Below are positions 25,981 through 35,109 of a stretch of 64,000 bases of DNA, piece by piece. The stretch lies in NCBI RefSeq assembly GCF_963662805.1, contig NZ_OY759869.1:557539-621538 (forward strand), given 5' to 3'. The position numbers were made by a program, and so were the translations under genes. Origin of the DNA: an uncultured Cohaesibacter sp. (lineage in GTDB: Bacteria; Pseudomonadota; Alphaproteobacteria; Rhizobiales; Cohaesibacteraceae). Positions within the stretch are counted from its first letter, which is position 1. Each line of letters opens with the position of its first letter. The notes under the pieces are model-generated. The model was not told the origin of the DNA. It did not search any database and worked only from the letters and a program-made list of their open reading frames with translations.

Positions 25981-26730
25981 ATGGCAGGCCATTCAAAATT
26001 CAAGAACATCATGTATCGCAAGGGCGCTCAGGATGCCAAGCGGTCCAAGTTGTTCTCAAAGCTTTCCAAAGAGATTACCGTTGCGGCCAAAATGGGTGGC
26101 GGCGACCCGGATTCGAATGCTCGCCTGCGTCTGGCCATCCAGAACGCCCGTGGCCAGTCTATGCCGAAAGACAACATCGATCGCGCCATCAAGAAGGCTG
26201 AGGCCGGTGATGAAGGCAACTTCGATGAGGTTCGCTACGAAGGGTACGGTCCGGGCGGCACCGCTGTTGTTGTCGAAGCGCTGACTGACAACCGCAACCG
26301 CACTGCTTCGAACGTGCGTGCTGCCTTCACCAAGAATGGTGGCTCTCTTGGCGAGACCGGTTCGGTCGCCTTCATGTTCGACCGCGTTGGCGAGCTGGTC
26401 TATCCGGCCGAAGTTGGCGATGCAGATACGGTTCTGGAAGCTGCCATTGAGGCTGGTGCCGATGACGTTGTCAGCGATGAGGACGGTCACACCATCTACA
26501 CCAGCTTTGAAGACATGATCGAAGTCGGCAAGGCACTCGAGGAAGCGCTCGGCAAGGAAGCCGAATCCCAGAAAGCGATCTGGAAGGCGCAGAACGAGAT
26601 TGATGTGGATGCGGAAAAAGCTGGCACGATCATGAAGCTGATGAACGCTCTGGAAGACGATGACGACGTGCAGAACGTCTATTCCAACTTCACCATGAGC
26701 GACGAAGTGATGGCATCGCTGGAAGGCTGA
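25981..26730 (+). CDS. YebC/PmpR family translation/transcription factor
   Basis: The 249-residue protein starts at ATG 25981 (MAGHSKFKNIMYRKG), the diagnostic N-terminus. It shares the three-domain fold with NNRNRTASNVRAAF and GSLGETGSVAFMF. YebC proteins act on ribosomes stalled at proline runs and have also been described as DNA-binding regulators. A terminator follows, and in Rhizobiales the gene sits near ruvC, as here. Confidence 0.93.
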   Translation: MAGHSKFKNIMYRKGAQDAKRSKLFSKLSKEITVAAKMGGGDPDSNARLRLAIQNARGQSMPKDNIDRAIKKAEAGDEGNFDEVRYEGYGPGGTAVVVEALTDNRNRTASNVRAAFTKNGGSLGETGSVAFMFDRVGELVYPAEVGDADTVLEAAIEAGADDVVSDEDGHTIYTSFEDMIEVGKALEEALGKEAESQKAIWKAQNEIDVDAEKAGTIMKLMNALEDDDDVQNVYSNFTMSDEVMASLEG

Positions 26731-26760
26731 GCCTTCAAGGTTTGGCTTCAAGGATTGATA

Positions 26761-26796
26761 GCCTCGCCCGACCGTGTGTCGTGGCGGGGCTTTTTA
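26761..26796. terminator. Terminator between yebC and the convergent LysE gene
   Basis: GCCTCGCC pairs with GGCGGGGC (one wobble) around a 14-base loop, with five T after it on the plus strand. It lies 30 bases past the yebC stop. Confidence 0.75.
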
Positions 26797-27426
26797 TTGG
26801 CTGGCCGTCGTGGTCAGAACCTTGATGCTGGCCGCGCCGAACAGCATCGCGAAAATGCCTTCAAGAGCGCGGCGGCTCTTGCGATATCCGGCGACGATGG
26901 GCTTGCTGGCAAACAGCAGGGCATAGAGATGGCAGACGAAGGCACTCTGGCAGCCGAGGGCCAGAACGACGGTCATCAGATCCATCGCGGTTGCCTCCTT
27001 GGGCAGGCCAAGGGCGTAGATCGATCCCAGAAACAGGATGGCTTTCGGGTTGGTCAAGTGGATGGCGAGGCCTTTGAGATAAGTGCGCTTGAGGCTCAAC
27101 TGCGCCCCTTCAAGAATGTCGTGATCTTCAAGCGACGGTGTCAGCGCCGAACGGGCTGACTTGATTGCAAGGTAGAAGAGATAGGCCGCGCCGACATATT
27201 TCAGTGTGGCGAACAGCCATGCGTTGGCCATCATCACGGTTCCCATGCCCAGCGCTGCCGCCGTCGACCAGAAAAGCGAACCGGTGGTGATGCCCGAGGC
27301 CAGCACCAGACCATGCTTGCGACCAGCTTTCATTGATGTGCCCGCGATGGCGAGGGTCGCCGGTCCCGGGCTGGCCATGGCGATCAGAGCTGCACCCAGA
27401 ATGAGGGGAAGGTTGATGTCGGTCAC
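26794..27426 (-). CDS. LysE/RhtB family amino-acid exporter
   Basis: The 210-residue membrane protein has six hydrophobic spans and the family N-terminal motif ASPGPATLAIAGTSMKAGRKHG. LysE-type carriers export amino acids or similar small solutes. The start is GTG 27426, which overlaps the stop of the upstream gene (GTGA), so the two are translationally coupled. The substrate is unknown. Confidence 0.87.
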   Translation of the reverse strand: MTDINLPLILGAALIAMASPGPATLAIAGTSMKAGRKHGLVLASGITTGSLFWSTAAALGMGTVMMANAWLFATLKYVGAAYLFYLAIKSARSALTPSLEDHDILEGAQLSLKRTYLKGLAIHLTNPKAILFLGSIYALGLPKEATAMDLMTVVLALGCQSAFVCHLYALLFASKPIVAGYRKSRRALEGIFAMLFGAASIKVLTTTASQ

Positions 27427-28205
27427 GAGCGAGAGGATCCTGATTTGCGCTTGGAGCGGCGTTTGCGTGAGGGCCTATTCTTCTTGCGCGTTGTGGGTTT
27501 GTCAAATGGCTTGTTTGCGGGCGAACTGGTCTTGTGAGCCTTTCCTGAAGGCTGGAGTTCTCCATATCGGAACCAGACTTCATCCAGGATGAAGGCGAGG
27601 ATGAAGAAGATCACCAATCCTCGTGTCGCCATGCGTTGGGTGGTGATGGGATTGGTCTGCACGGTCTGCGGGACGAAATAGCCCACATAGGATTCATGGC
27701 TGGTGACGAAGTCGGGGTCTTTATAATGGGAGGCGAAGAAGTCGAATTCGGTTTGCGGTGAGGGTGCGAAAGTCCCTTCGATCTTTTCGGCAAAGCCTGT
27801 CTCGCGGCCGTTCCTCAACCAGTAGAAGGCGGTGCCATCGGTGTAGCAGGTGTAATAGCGGGTTGACTCGCGGGGGTGGTTGTTGAGGTAGGACCGCAAG
27901 GTGACAATACCATCCATTGAAGCGCACCGACTGCCGTAAAATCGGCTGGGGCTTGCGAAGGGGTCATATTTGACCAGCGCGAGCTGATAGACGAAGAAGA
28001 CGAGCATCGCGAAGATGAAGAGGAACATCCGCTTCAGACGATCACCGCTGACGGTGCTCATTGGGATGCCGATAAATACCGCCAGAGTGAGGAAGAGTAT
28101 GCCTCCCCACACCGCACTGACCTGAAGGGAAAGGTAGCTGGCAAGGGTGACGGCTCCCAGAAACCAGAGAAGGGTGATGAAAATCGATTTGACAGGGGAG
28201 AACAT
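27423..28205 (-). CDS. Hypothetical multi-span membrane protein with basic C-tail
   Basis: I do not recognise a family. With the start at ATG 28205 the product is 260 residues. There are three closely spaced N-terminal spans (about residues 7-27, 31-49, 59-80), a 120-residue extracytoplasmic region with three cysteines, a further span (VIFFILAFILDEVWF) and a very Lys/Arg/Ser-rich tail. The start could be further upstream in the frame. It overlaps the LysE gene by four bases, so a partnership in export or membrane stress is possible but unproven. Confidence 0.65.
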   Translation of the reverse strand: MFSPVKSIFITLLWFLGAVTLASYLSLQVSAVWGGILFLTLAVFIGIPMSTVSGDRLKRMFLFIFAMLVFFVYQLALVKYDPFASPSRFYGSRCASMDGIVTLRSYLNNHPRESTRYYTCYTDGTAFYWLRNGRETGFAEKIEGTFAPSPQTEFDFFASHYKDPDFVTSHESYVGYFVPQTVQTNPITTQRMATRGLVIFFILAFILDEVWFRYGELQPSGKAHKTSSPANKPFDKPTTRKKNRPSRKRRSKRKSGSSRS

Positions 28206-28333
28206 GGCTGTCTTCTGGTGGTGTCTTGTTGCTATTGTGTTGCATGGTTGCACAAGAGGCGGAGAAGTCAATTCCTGTTTGTACTGAGAGTTTGTTCTGG
28301 TATTGTTCGGGTATGTTGGGTAAGGATTAGGCC

Positions 28334-28837
28334 ATGAAAACGCATCCGATCCGAATCGTGGGATTTGATCCCGGGCTCCGTCGTACCGGCTGGGGGGCGA
28401 TTGACGTGATCAGCAATCGGCTGATTTTCGTCGGTTCCGGCCTCATCACGTCTGACGGCAAGCTTGATCTTGCCAGCCGCCTTTTGCAATTGCATAACGG
28501 CGTCATGGAGGTTCTTGAACACCATGACCCCAACGAGGTTGCGGTTGAACAGACGTTCGTGAACAAGGATGCGGCAGCGACGCTCAAGCTCGGGCAGGCG
28601 CGGGCGATTGCCCTTCTGGCTCCAGCCCAGCGCGGGCTCGAGGTTGCCGAATATGCGCCCAACGCGGTCAAGAAGACCGTTGTCGGGGTGGGGCATGCGG
28701 ACAAGAACCAGGTTCAGACCATGGTCAAGATGCTGTTGCCCAAGGCGCAGTTTGACAGCGAAGATGCTGCCGATGCGCTGGCCATCGCCATTTGCCACGC
28801 CCATCAGCGCGGACAGAAGGCTTACAAGATCGCCTGA
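28334..28837 (+). CDS. ruvC: Holliday junction resolvase RuvC
   Basis: The 167-residue nuclease has the RNase-H-like acidic residues: Asp in IVGFDPGLRRTGWG, Glu in VAVEQTFVN and the C-terminal SEDAADALAIAICH. It nicks Holliday junctions symmetrically. It is the first gene of ruvCAB, 35 bases ahead of ruvA. Confidence 0.97.
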   Translation: MKTHPIRIVGFDPGLRRTGWGAIDVISNRLIFVGSGLITSDGKLDLASRLLQLHNGVMEVLEHHDPNEVAVEQTFVNKDAAATLKLGQARAIALLAPAQRGLEVAEYAPNAVKKTVVGVGHADKNQVQTMVKMLLPKAQFDSEDAADALAIAICHAHQRGQKAYKIA

Positions 28838-28872
28838 AAGGCGGTTGTCTGTGAAATGGGCGGGAACGCTGG

Positions 28873-29490
28873 ATGATTGGCAAACTCAAGGGTTTGATTG
28901 ACGAATATGCCGATACCTATGTCATCGTCGATGTGGGTGGGGTTGGCTATGAAGTATATTGTTCGGGACAGACGCTTCAGGCTCTGCCTCCCGTGGGAGA
29001 AGCGGCAACGGTGTTGATCGAAACCCATGTGCGGGAAGATCAGATCAAGCTGTTCGGCTTTGCCACGGCGTTGGAGCGGGACTGGTTCCGCCTGCTGACG
29101 ACCGTGCAGGGTGTGGGGCAGAAGGTGGCGCTTGCCATCCTGTCAACCCTGAAGATTTCCGAGCTGACGTCGGCCATTGCCCTTCAGGACAAGGCTATGG
29201 TCGCGCGCACGCCCGGCGTTGGCCCAAAGGTCGCTCAGCGCATTGTCTCCGAACTCAAGGATAAGACGCCGGGGCTTTCGGCGACCGATAGCGCTGTTGC
29301 CTCGCTGCAGGCAGAGATCGAGATGGCGGCCGCGCCCAAGGCAATGGCCGAGGCGGTTTCGGCTCTGACCAATCTTGGTTATGCTCAAATGCAGGCCAGT
29401 GCGGCGGTTGCCACGGTGATGAAACGCGAAGGGGATGGGCTGCAGACAGCGGCGCTCATTCGCCATGCGCTCAAGGAGCTTAGTCAATGA
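28873..29490 (+). CDS. ruvA: Holliday junction DNA helicase subunit RuvA
   Basis: The 205-residue protein starts MIGKLKGLIDEYADTYVIVDV and has the two helix-hairpin-helix segments (VQGVGQKVALAIL, TPGVGPKVAQRIV). Domain III at the C-terminus contacts RuvB. It binds four-way junctions and loads RuvB. It overlaps ruvB by four bases (ATGA). Confidence 0.97.
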   Translation: MIGKLKGLIDEYADTYVIVDVGGVGYEVYCSGQTLQALPPVGEAATVLIETHVREDQIKLFGFATALERDWFRLLTTVQGVGQKVALAILSTLKISELTSAIALQDKAMVARTPGVGPKVAQRIVSELKDKTPGLSATDSAVASLQAEIEMAAAPKAMAEAVSALTNLGYAQMQASAAVATVMKREGDGLQTAALIRHALKELSQ

Positions 29491-30539
29491 TCGAAGAGGA
29501 AGGGCGGCTTGTTTCGGCTGCGTCGGGAGAAGAAGACACCGATCGCACCCTCAGACCGCAAATGCTCGATGACTTTGTCGGGCAGGCGCAGGCGAGGGCG
29601 AACCTTTCGATCTTCATTGAGGCGGCCCGTGCGCGCAAGGAAGCGCTCGATCATGTGCTGTTCGTCGGCCCTCCGGGACTTGGCAAGACGACGCTCGCCC
29701 AGATCGTCAGTCGCGAGCTTGGGGTGAATTTCAAGTCGACCTCCGGTCCGGTGATCGCCAAGGCTGGGGATCTGGCCGCGCTTCTGACCAATCTCGAGGA
29801 GAATGACGTTCTCTTCATCGACGAGATCCACCGGCTCAATCCGGCCGTCGAAGAGATTCTCTATCCGGCCATGGAGGATTTCCAACTCGACCTGATCATC
29901 GGTGAGGGGCCTGCCGCCCGCTCGGTGAAGATCGATCTGGCCAAATTCACCCTTGTTGCCGCGACGACGCGCCTCGGTCTTCTGACGACGCCCTTGCGCG
30001 ACCGCTTTGGGATTCCGGTGAGGCTCAATTTCTACACGGTTGAAGAGCTCGAATATATCGTCACGCGCGGGGCTCGCCTGATGGGGGTTGCCATCACCAA
30101 GGAAGGGGCGGTGGAGATCGCCCGCCGATCTCGCGGGACACCCCGCATTGCCGGGCGCCTTTTGCGCCGGGTCAGGGATGTGGCCATCGTGCAGGCCGGA
30201 GGGCGCATAGACTGCGACGTTGCGGACAGGGCGTTGCGGATGTTGGAAGTTGACAATGAAGGTCTCGACGCCCTAGACAGACGCTATCTCACCCTCATCG
30301 CCACATCCTTTGGTGGCGGGCCTGTCGGCATCGAAACGATTGCAGCGGCCTTGTCCGAACCACGGGATGCCATCGAGGAAATCATCGAGCCTTATCTGAT
30401 CCAGCAGGGTTTCATTCAGCGCACGCCGCGAGGACGCCTGTTGGCGCCCAAGGCTTTTGCCCATTTGGGACTGGCCGTGCCGCAGAGAGACACTCCACCG
30501 CAAATGGGATTGTTTGCGGAAGGATTGGATGATGCCTGA
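29487..30539 (+). CDS. ruvB: Holliday junction branch-migration helicase RuvB
   Basis: The 350-residue AAA+ motor has Walker A GPPGLGKTT (about 59-67), Walker B FIDEIHRL, sensor 1 AATTRLG, the arginine finger region LRDRFG and a C-terminal winged helix ending TPRGRLLAPKAFAHLG. It drives branch migration with RuvA. It overlaps ruvA at its start and ybgC at its end. Confidence 0.97.
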   Translation: MIEEEGRLVSAASGEEDTDRTLRPQMLDDFVGQAQARANLSIFIEAARARKEALDHVLFVGPPGLGKTTLAQIVSRELGVNFKSTSGPVIAKAGDLAALLTNLEENDVLFIDEIHRLNPAVEEILYPAMEDFQLDLIIGEGPAARSVKIDLAKFTLVAATTRLGLLTTPLRDRFGIPVRLNFYTVEELEYIVTRGARLMGVAITKEGAVEIARRSRGTPRIAGRLLRRVRDVAIVQAGGRIDCDVADRALRMLEVDNEGLDALDRRYLTLIATSFGGGPVGIETIAAALSEPRDAIEEIIEPYLIQQGFIQRTPRGRLLAPKAFAHLGLAVPQRDTPPQMGLFAEGLDDA

Positions 30540-30996
30540 GCATCAGCATAAAAGTGAATGGTCAGATCTTGATGGTCGGCTGACCGGCTTCGGCCATTGC
30601 CAGAAATTCAGGGTCTATTATGAGGACACGGATTTCTCCGGCATTGTCTATCACGCCAATTATCTCAAGTTCATCGAGCGGGGTCGGTCGGACTATATCC
30701 GCCTGCTTGGCGTGCATCACAGTGACCTTGATGCACCGGAGCATGGCGAGCGTCTGGCGATGGCCGTACGGCACATGGACATCAATTTCATCAAGTCGGC
30801 GCGCATCGACGACATTCTCGTGGTCGAGACCCGGGTTGGCGAAATCAGGGGTGCGAGGCTGGTTCTGGACCAGCAAATCCTGCGTGATAAAGAAATCCTG
30901 TTTACAGCGCGAGTGACCGTTGTGGTTATCAATCGCGAGGGAAAGCCGCGCAGATTGCCCAAATTGATGGTCGATGCTTTGACATCTCAGGGCTGA
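30532..30996 (+). CDS. ybgC: Tol-Pal-associated acyl-CoA thioesterase YbgC
   Basis: The 154-residue hot-dog-fold protein starts at ATG 30532, overlapping ruvB by eight bases. It has the 4HBT active-site pattern VYYEDTDFSGIVYHANYLKFIERGR. YbgC hydrolyses acyl-CoA esters and sits at the head of tol-pal clusters. Here it is coupled to ruvB and lies 216 bases before tolQ, so it is probably transcribed with ruvCAB. Confidence 0.92.
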   Translation: MPEHQHKSEWSDLDGRLTGFGHCQKFRVYYEDTDFSGIVYHANYLKFIERGRSDYIRLLGVHHSDLDAPEHGERLAMAVRHMDINFIKSARIDDILVVETRVGEIRGARLVLDQQILRDKEILFTARVTVVVINREGKPRRLPKLMVDALTSQG

Positions 30997-31212
30997 AATC
31001 GGCCAGATTTCAATTGAGTGCCTGAAAACAAATCTTCGCGATTTAAGCATTCATTAACCATAATGTTGCCTTCTCGTCCGTAATATGCTTTGCGTCACAA
31101 GAGCTTCTGATCCAAGTTTTGACAAAATCTGCTGACAAAAGGTGTCGCGAATTTTGCAAGGTTGGACCGGACAGCTCATTTGTGTGTTTCGGTCAAGAAA
31201 GGACATAGATCC

Positions 31213-31923
31213 ATGCCCAATGAGGTTGCCCAGACAGCCCTAGCCAACGCCCATGTTGAACTGTCGCTGATCTCGTTGTTTCTTCAGGCTCATATTGTCG
31301 TCAAGTTCGTCATGATTGGCCTGATGATGGCGTCTGTCTGGTCATGGACGATCATTATAGACAAGGCCATTCTCTACTCGCGCACCAAGCGGCAGATGGA
31401 TCGTTTCGAAAAGGTCTTCTGGTCCGGACAGTCGCTCGAAGAACTCTATCGCACCCTCTCGGGGCGGCCCAATCATGCCATGGCGGCGCTTTTTGTAGCC
31501 GCGATGCGAGAATGGAAGCGAAGTTTTGAGGGCCATGCGCGATCGGTTGCCGGGTTGCCTGCGCGCATCGAGAAGGTGCTTGATGTGACGCTCGCCCGCG
31601 AGGTTGACCGGCTCGAAAAGCGCTTGTTGTTCCTTGCCACAGTTGGCTCGGCTGCACCGTTCGTCGGTCTGTTCGGTACCGTCTGGGGGATCATGAACTC
31701 CTTCCAGGGCATCGCTGCATCCAAGAGTACCTCTCTTGCGGTTGTTGCACCGGGTATTGCCGAGGCATTGTTTGCGACTGCCATCGGCCTTCTGGCCGCT
31801 ATTCCCGCCGTTATCGCCTACAACAAGCTGGCCTCCATCGCGTCGCAACATGCCTTGCGGCTTGAAGGCTTTGCGGATGAGTTTTCCGCCATTCTGTCCC
31901 GTCTGATGGATGAAAGGGGATAA
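31213..31923 (+). CDS. tolQ: Tol-Pal system proton channel TolQ
   Basis: The 236-residue protein starts at ATG 31213 (MPNEVAQTAL) after AAGAAAGGA. It has one N-terminal span (about 22-45) and the paired C-terminal spans with the ExbB/TolQ sequence GLFGTVWGIMNSF and APGIAEALFATAIGLLAAIPA. With TolR it converts proton flow into force on TolA to constrict the outer membrane at division. It starts the tolQRAB-pal run. Confidence 0.96.
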   Translation: MPNEVAQTALANAHVELSLISLFLQAHIVVKFVMIGLMMASVWSWTIIIDKAILYSRTKRQMDRFEKVFWSGQSLEELYRTLSGRPNHAMAALFVAAMREWKRSFEGHARSVAGLPARIEKVLDVTLAREVDRLEKRLLFLATVGSAAPFVGLFGTVWGIMNSFQGIAASKSTSLAVVAPGIAEALFATAIGLLAAIPAVIAYNKLASIASQHALRLEGFADEFSAILSRLMDERG

Positions 31924-31926
31924 GAT

Positions 31927-32379
31927 ATGGCTTTGGGATCCATGGGAACTCCGGGCGGAGGACGTCGACGAGGCGCTCGCCGTGCCATGCGGCACAGGCC
32001 GGTTGCCGAGATCAACGTGACGCCACTGGTCGACGTCATGCTGGTGCTGCTCATTATCTTCATGGTGTCGGCTCCGATGATGACGGTCGGCGTGCCGCTT
32101 GACCTGCCTCAGAGTCAGGCCAATGCCCTGTCGAGCCAGACCGAGCCCCTCACGCTATCGATCCGTCAGGATGGATCGCTCTATCTTCAGGATCAGCCCG
32201 TAGAAGCGGACAAGCTGATCGAAACCCTGCTCAGCGTGGCCGAGAATGGCTACAACGAGCGGATCTTCGTCCGAGGCGACAAGAATGCCGATTACGGCAG
32301 CATCATGCGGGTGATGGGCGCGATGAACCGTGCCGGTTTCACCAAGATTGGTCTTGTCAGCACCGAGGAGCTTCGTTAA
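31927..32379 (+). CDS. tolR: Tol-Pal system protein TolR
   Basis: The 150-residue protein has a basic N-tail, then EINVTPLVDVMLVLLIIFMV with the essential in-membrane Asp (residue 36) and a periplasmic ExbD/TolR domain (IFVRGDKNADYGSIMRVMGAM). It pairs with TolQ as the stator. The spacing to tolQ is three bases and to tolA six. Confidence 0.96.
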   Translation: MALGSMGTPGGGRRRGARRAMRHRPVAEINVTPLVDVMLVLLIIFMVSAPMMTVGVPLDLPQSQANALSSQTEPLTLSIRQDGSLYLQDQPVEADKLIETLLSVAENGYNERIFVRGDKNADYGSIMRVMGAMNRAGFTKIGLVSTEELR

Positions 32380-32385
32380 GCGCTT

Positions 32386-33330
32386 ATGCGGAATGTCGGC
32401 TTCATTGCATCGAGTATTGGACATATTGTCCTTCTCGGTTGGGGGCTTATCAGCCTTCCGGCGGCGGAGACGCATGACGTTTCCGAGCTTGAGATTCTGC
32501 CTGTCGAACTTGTCTCCATCGCCGATGTTACCGATGTGAAGAAGGGGGATTCCAAGGCGGAAGTGCAGGAAGAGGTAAAGGAAAAGACCATCAAGGCGCC
32601 TGAGCCGGAAGAGCCCAAGCCGGACCCCATTCCCGACGTCAAGCCCGCGCCCAAGCCGGAGCCTCCGAAGGCAGCGCCGCCACCTGAGCCCGAGCCGACG
32701 CCTCCCGAACCGGAACCCAAGCCGGAGCCGCAGCCCACGCCTTCGCCTGAGCCGAAAGCTCAGCCGGAACCGCAACCGGAGCCCCAGCCAGAACCTGAAC
32801 CTGAGCCGAAGGTCGAGAACACGCCTCCTCCTCCGCCGCAGCCGGTTGCCGCCCTGCCGAAAGTGCGTCCAAAGCCCCCGGTCAAGACGCCGCCCAAGCA
32901 GAAGCGGGAATTTGATGCTGACGCGTTGAAGGCGCTTGCCAACAAGGCTGAGCCGGCCGCAAATGCTGCGCCAAGCCTTGATGATCAGAGCGCGTCATTC
33001 GGCTCTCGCAACGGGAAACAGGCTGCTGCCATGACCCAGAGCGAACTGGATGCCTTGCGATCCCAGATTGCCCGTTGCTGGTCACCTCCGGTTGGTGCCG
33101 CCGATGCGTCACAATTGCGTGTCAGGATCGAATTCGGACTGGATCAGCAGGGCAACGTGACGTCGGGGCCGCAGCCCATCGAGTATCCTGCCAATCAGTT
33201 CGGCATTGCTGCGGTGGAAAGTGCCATGCGTGCTGTGCGTCGTTGTGCTCCCTACAGCAACCTGCCGCTCGACAAATATGATTCCTGGCGCCAGGTGCTC
33301 ATCACGTTTGACCCCAGCGAAATGTTCTAA
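32386..33330 (+). CDS. tolA: TolA-like energy-transducing protein with Pro/Glu/Lys linker
   Basis: The 314-residue protein has an N-terminal span (about residues 5-25), a periplasm-spanning domain at about 70-165 dominated by Pro-Glu and Pro-Lys dipeptides, and a C-terminal TolA/TonB-type domain from about 220 (SELDALRSQIARCWSPP to the end). Enterobacterial TolA uses an Ala/Lys helix here; this one resembles TonB. It transmits TolQR force to TolB/Pal. The polyproline density predicts a strong EF-P requirement. Confidence 0.9.
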   Translation: MRNVGFIASSIGHIVLLGWGLISLPAAETHDVSELEILPVELVSIADVTDVKKGDSKAEVQEEVKEKTIKAPEPEEPKPDPIPDVKPAPKPEPPKAAPPPEPEPTPPEPEPKPEPQPTPSPEPKAQPEPQPEPQPEPEPEPKVENTPPPPPQPVAALPKVRPKPPVKTPPKQKREFDADALKALANKAEPAANAAPSLDDQSASFGSRNGKQAAAMTQSELDALRSQIARCWSPPVGAADASQLRVRIEFGLDQQGNVTSGPQPIEYPANQFGIAAVESAMRAVRRCAPYSNLPLDKYDSWRQVLITFDPSEMF

Positions 33331-33397
33331 TTGCTGGGCAACAGGGAACCCGAACGGGAAAAAGCCGTTTATTTGGCTGACTGCGATAAAAATTTTA

Positions 33398-33422
33398 AGC
33401 CGGGCCATTGCCTGACCCGGCT
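33398..33422. repeat. Hairpin between tolA and tolB
   Basis: AGCCGGG and CCCGGCT arms with an 11-base loop and no T run. It is a possible processing or stability element inside the tol operon. Confidence 0.5.
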
Positions 33423-33487
33423 GACATGGAAAGAATGACTGAGGATCGGGCCAGATGTGGTCTGGACTAGACAGGAAGAAGATCGAG

Positions 33488-34852
33488 ATGAAACAGCTTC
33501 GCTCCCTCGTGCCGTTCCGGCTGCCGGATTTCGCGGCAGGCCCTGCGTCGTTTCGCAAGGCCTTGCCGTTGCTCGCGTTTGCCCTGCTGTCCAGCCTGAT
33601 GATGGTGAGGCCGGGCTTTGCGCTGATCGAAATCGATATTCGGCAGGGCAATATCCAGCCGATGCCGATCGCCATCACGGATTTCTCCGGCGCCGAGATC
33701 GCCGTGGAAGTGTCCCGTGTGGTGGAAGCCGACTTGAAGCGATCAGGGCTCTTCTCGCCGATTGATCGCAATGCCTTCATTCAAAAGAATCTCGGCTCTT
33801 CGACGGTGCCGTCCTTTGCCAACTGGACCGTGATCAATGCTCAGGCGCTGGTCACTGGAACGGTGACGCAGGAAGCTGATGGGCGTTTGAAGGCGGAGTT
33901 CCGGCTTTGGGATGTTTTCGCAGGCCAGCAGATGACCGGACAGCAGTTTTTCACCACGCCGAAGAACTGGCGGCGCGTTGCTCACATTATCGCGGATGCC
34001 ATCTATGAGCGTCTGACCGGTGAAAAGGGATATTTCGATACCCGCATCGTGTTCGTCGATGAAAGCGGCCCTAAAGATGCCCGCGTCAAGCGCCTCGCGA
34101 TTATGGATCAGGACGGAGCCAATGTGCGCTATCTGACCGATGGGCGCGATCTGGTTTTGACGCCCCGCTTCTCGCCGACCAAGCAGGAAATCACCTACAT
34201 GGCGCTCGAGAATGGTCAGCCTCGGGCCTATCTGTTGGATATCGAGACGGGTCGCCGCTCGAACGTCGGGCAGTTTCCCGGCATGAGCTTTTCCTCGCGC
34301 TTCTCGCCCGATGGCAACAGCATCGTTCTCAGCCTGCAACAGCAGGGGGACGCCAACATCTACCGGATGGACCTGCGCAACGGCAAGATCACGCGGCTGA
34401 CCAACTCCGCCTCTATTGACACCAGCCCGAGTTTCTCTCCGGATGGAACCCGCATCACTTTCGAAAGCGACCGCGGTGGTCGCCAGCAGATTTATGTGAT
34501 GAATGCCGATGGCTCGAATGTGCAGCGCATCAGCTTTGGCGAGGGCAGTTATTCGACGCCGGTCTGGTCGCCGCGCGGTGACCTGATCGCCTTTACCAAG
34601 CTTTACAAGGGCGAGTTCCAGATCGGGGTCATGCAGACCGATGGCTCTCGGGAACGCATTCTGGCGTCCGGCTTCCACAACGAAGGTCCGACCTGGGCTC
34701 CGAACGGTCGCGTGCTGATGTTCTTCCGCGAAAGTGCCGGTGCCAATGGCGGTCCGCAGCTCTTCTCGATCGATCTGACTGGCCGCAACGAGCAGCGCGT
34801 TCCGACGCCGGAATTCGCGTCCGACCCGGCGTGGTCACCGCCAATCGACTAG
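33488..34852 (+). CDS. tolB: Tol-Pal periplasmic protein TolB
   Basis: The 454-residue protein starts at ATG 33488, after GGAAGAAGATCGAG. It has a signal peptide (cleavage near GFA-LIEID), an N-terminal domain with the TolA-box region and a six-bladed WD40-like propeller from about residue 200 (RFSPTKQEITY, RFSPDGNSIVL, SFSPDGTRITF, VWSPRGDLIAF). It binds Pal and TolA in turn to release Pal to the septum. Confidence 0.96.
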   Translation: MKQLRSLVPFRLPDFAAGPASFRKALPLLAFALLSSLMMVRPGFALIEIDIRQGNIQPMPIAITDFSGAEIAVEVSRVVEADLKRSGLFSPIDRNAFIQKNLGSSTVPSFANWTVINAQALVTGTVTQEADGRLKAEFRLWDVFAGQQMTGQQFFTTPKNWRRVAHIIADAIYERLTGEKGYFDTRIVFVDESGPKDARVKRLAIMDQDGANVRYLTDGRDLVLTPRFSPTKQEITYMALENGQPRAYLLDIETGRRSNVGQFPGMSFSSRFSPDGNSIVLSLQQQGDANIYRMDLRNGKITRLTNSASIDTSPSFSPDGTRITFESDRGGRQQIYVMNADGSNVQRISFGEGSYSTPVWSPRGDLIAFTKLYKGEFQIGVMQTDGSRERILASGFHNEGPTWAPNGRVLMFFRESAGANGGPQLFSIDLTGRNEQRVPTPEFASDPAWSPPID

Positions 34853-35109
34853 GCTTGATGGCATAATCCCGGTGCCGTCTGAAAATCAGGGTTGGGGGCA
34901 CTTGACGGCCAGTTTCTGCCTAAGTCTGGCCATCTTTGCCCGTTAGAATTTTCTCAGAGGTGAAGGCAGCCGTCGAATTGATGTGCTGCCTTCATTGTTG
35001 TTCGGGGTCGGTTCTGATAATATTCTGTTAACCATCTTTGCGAACCCGGCATTAACCAGTATCACGGACAATGGTCCGACGTTTTTTATGCGAAACACAG
35101 AGGATCGAA

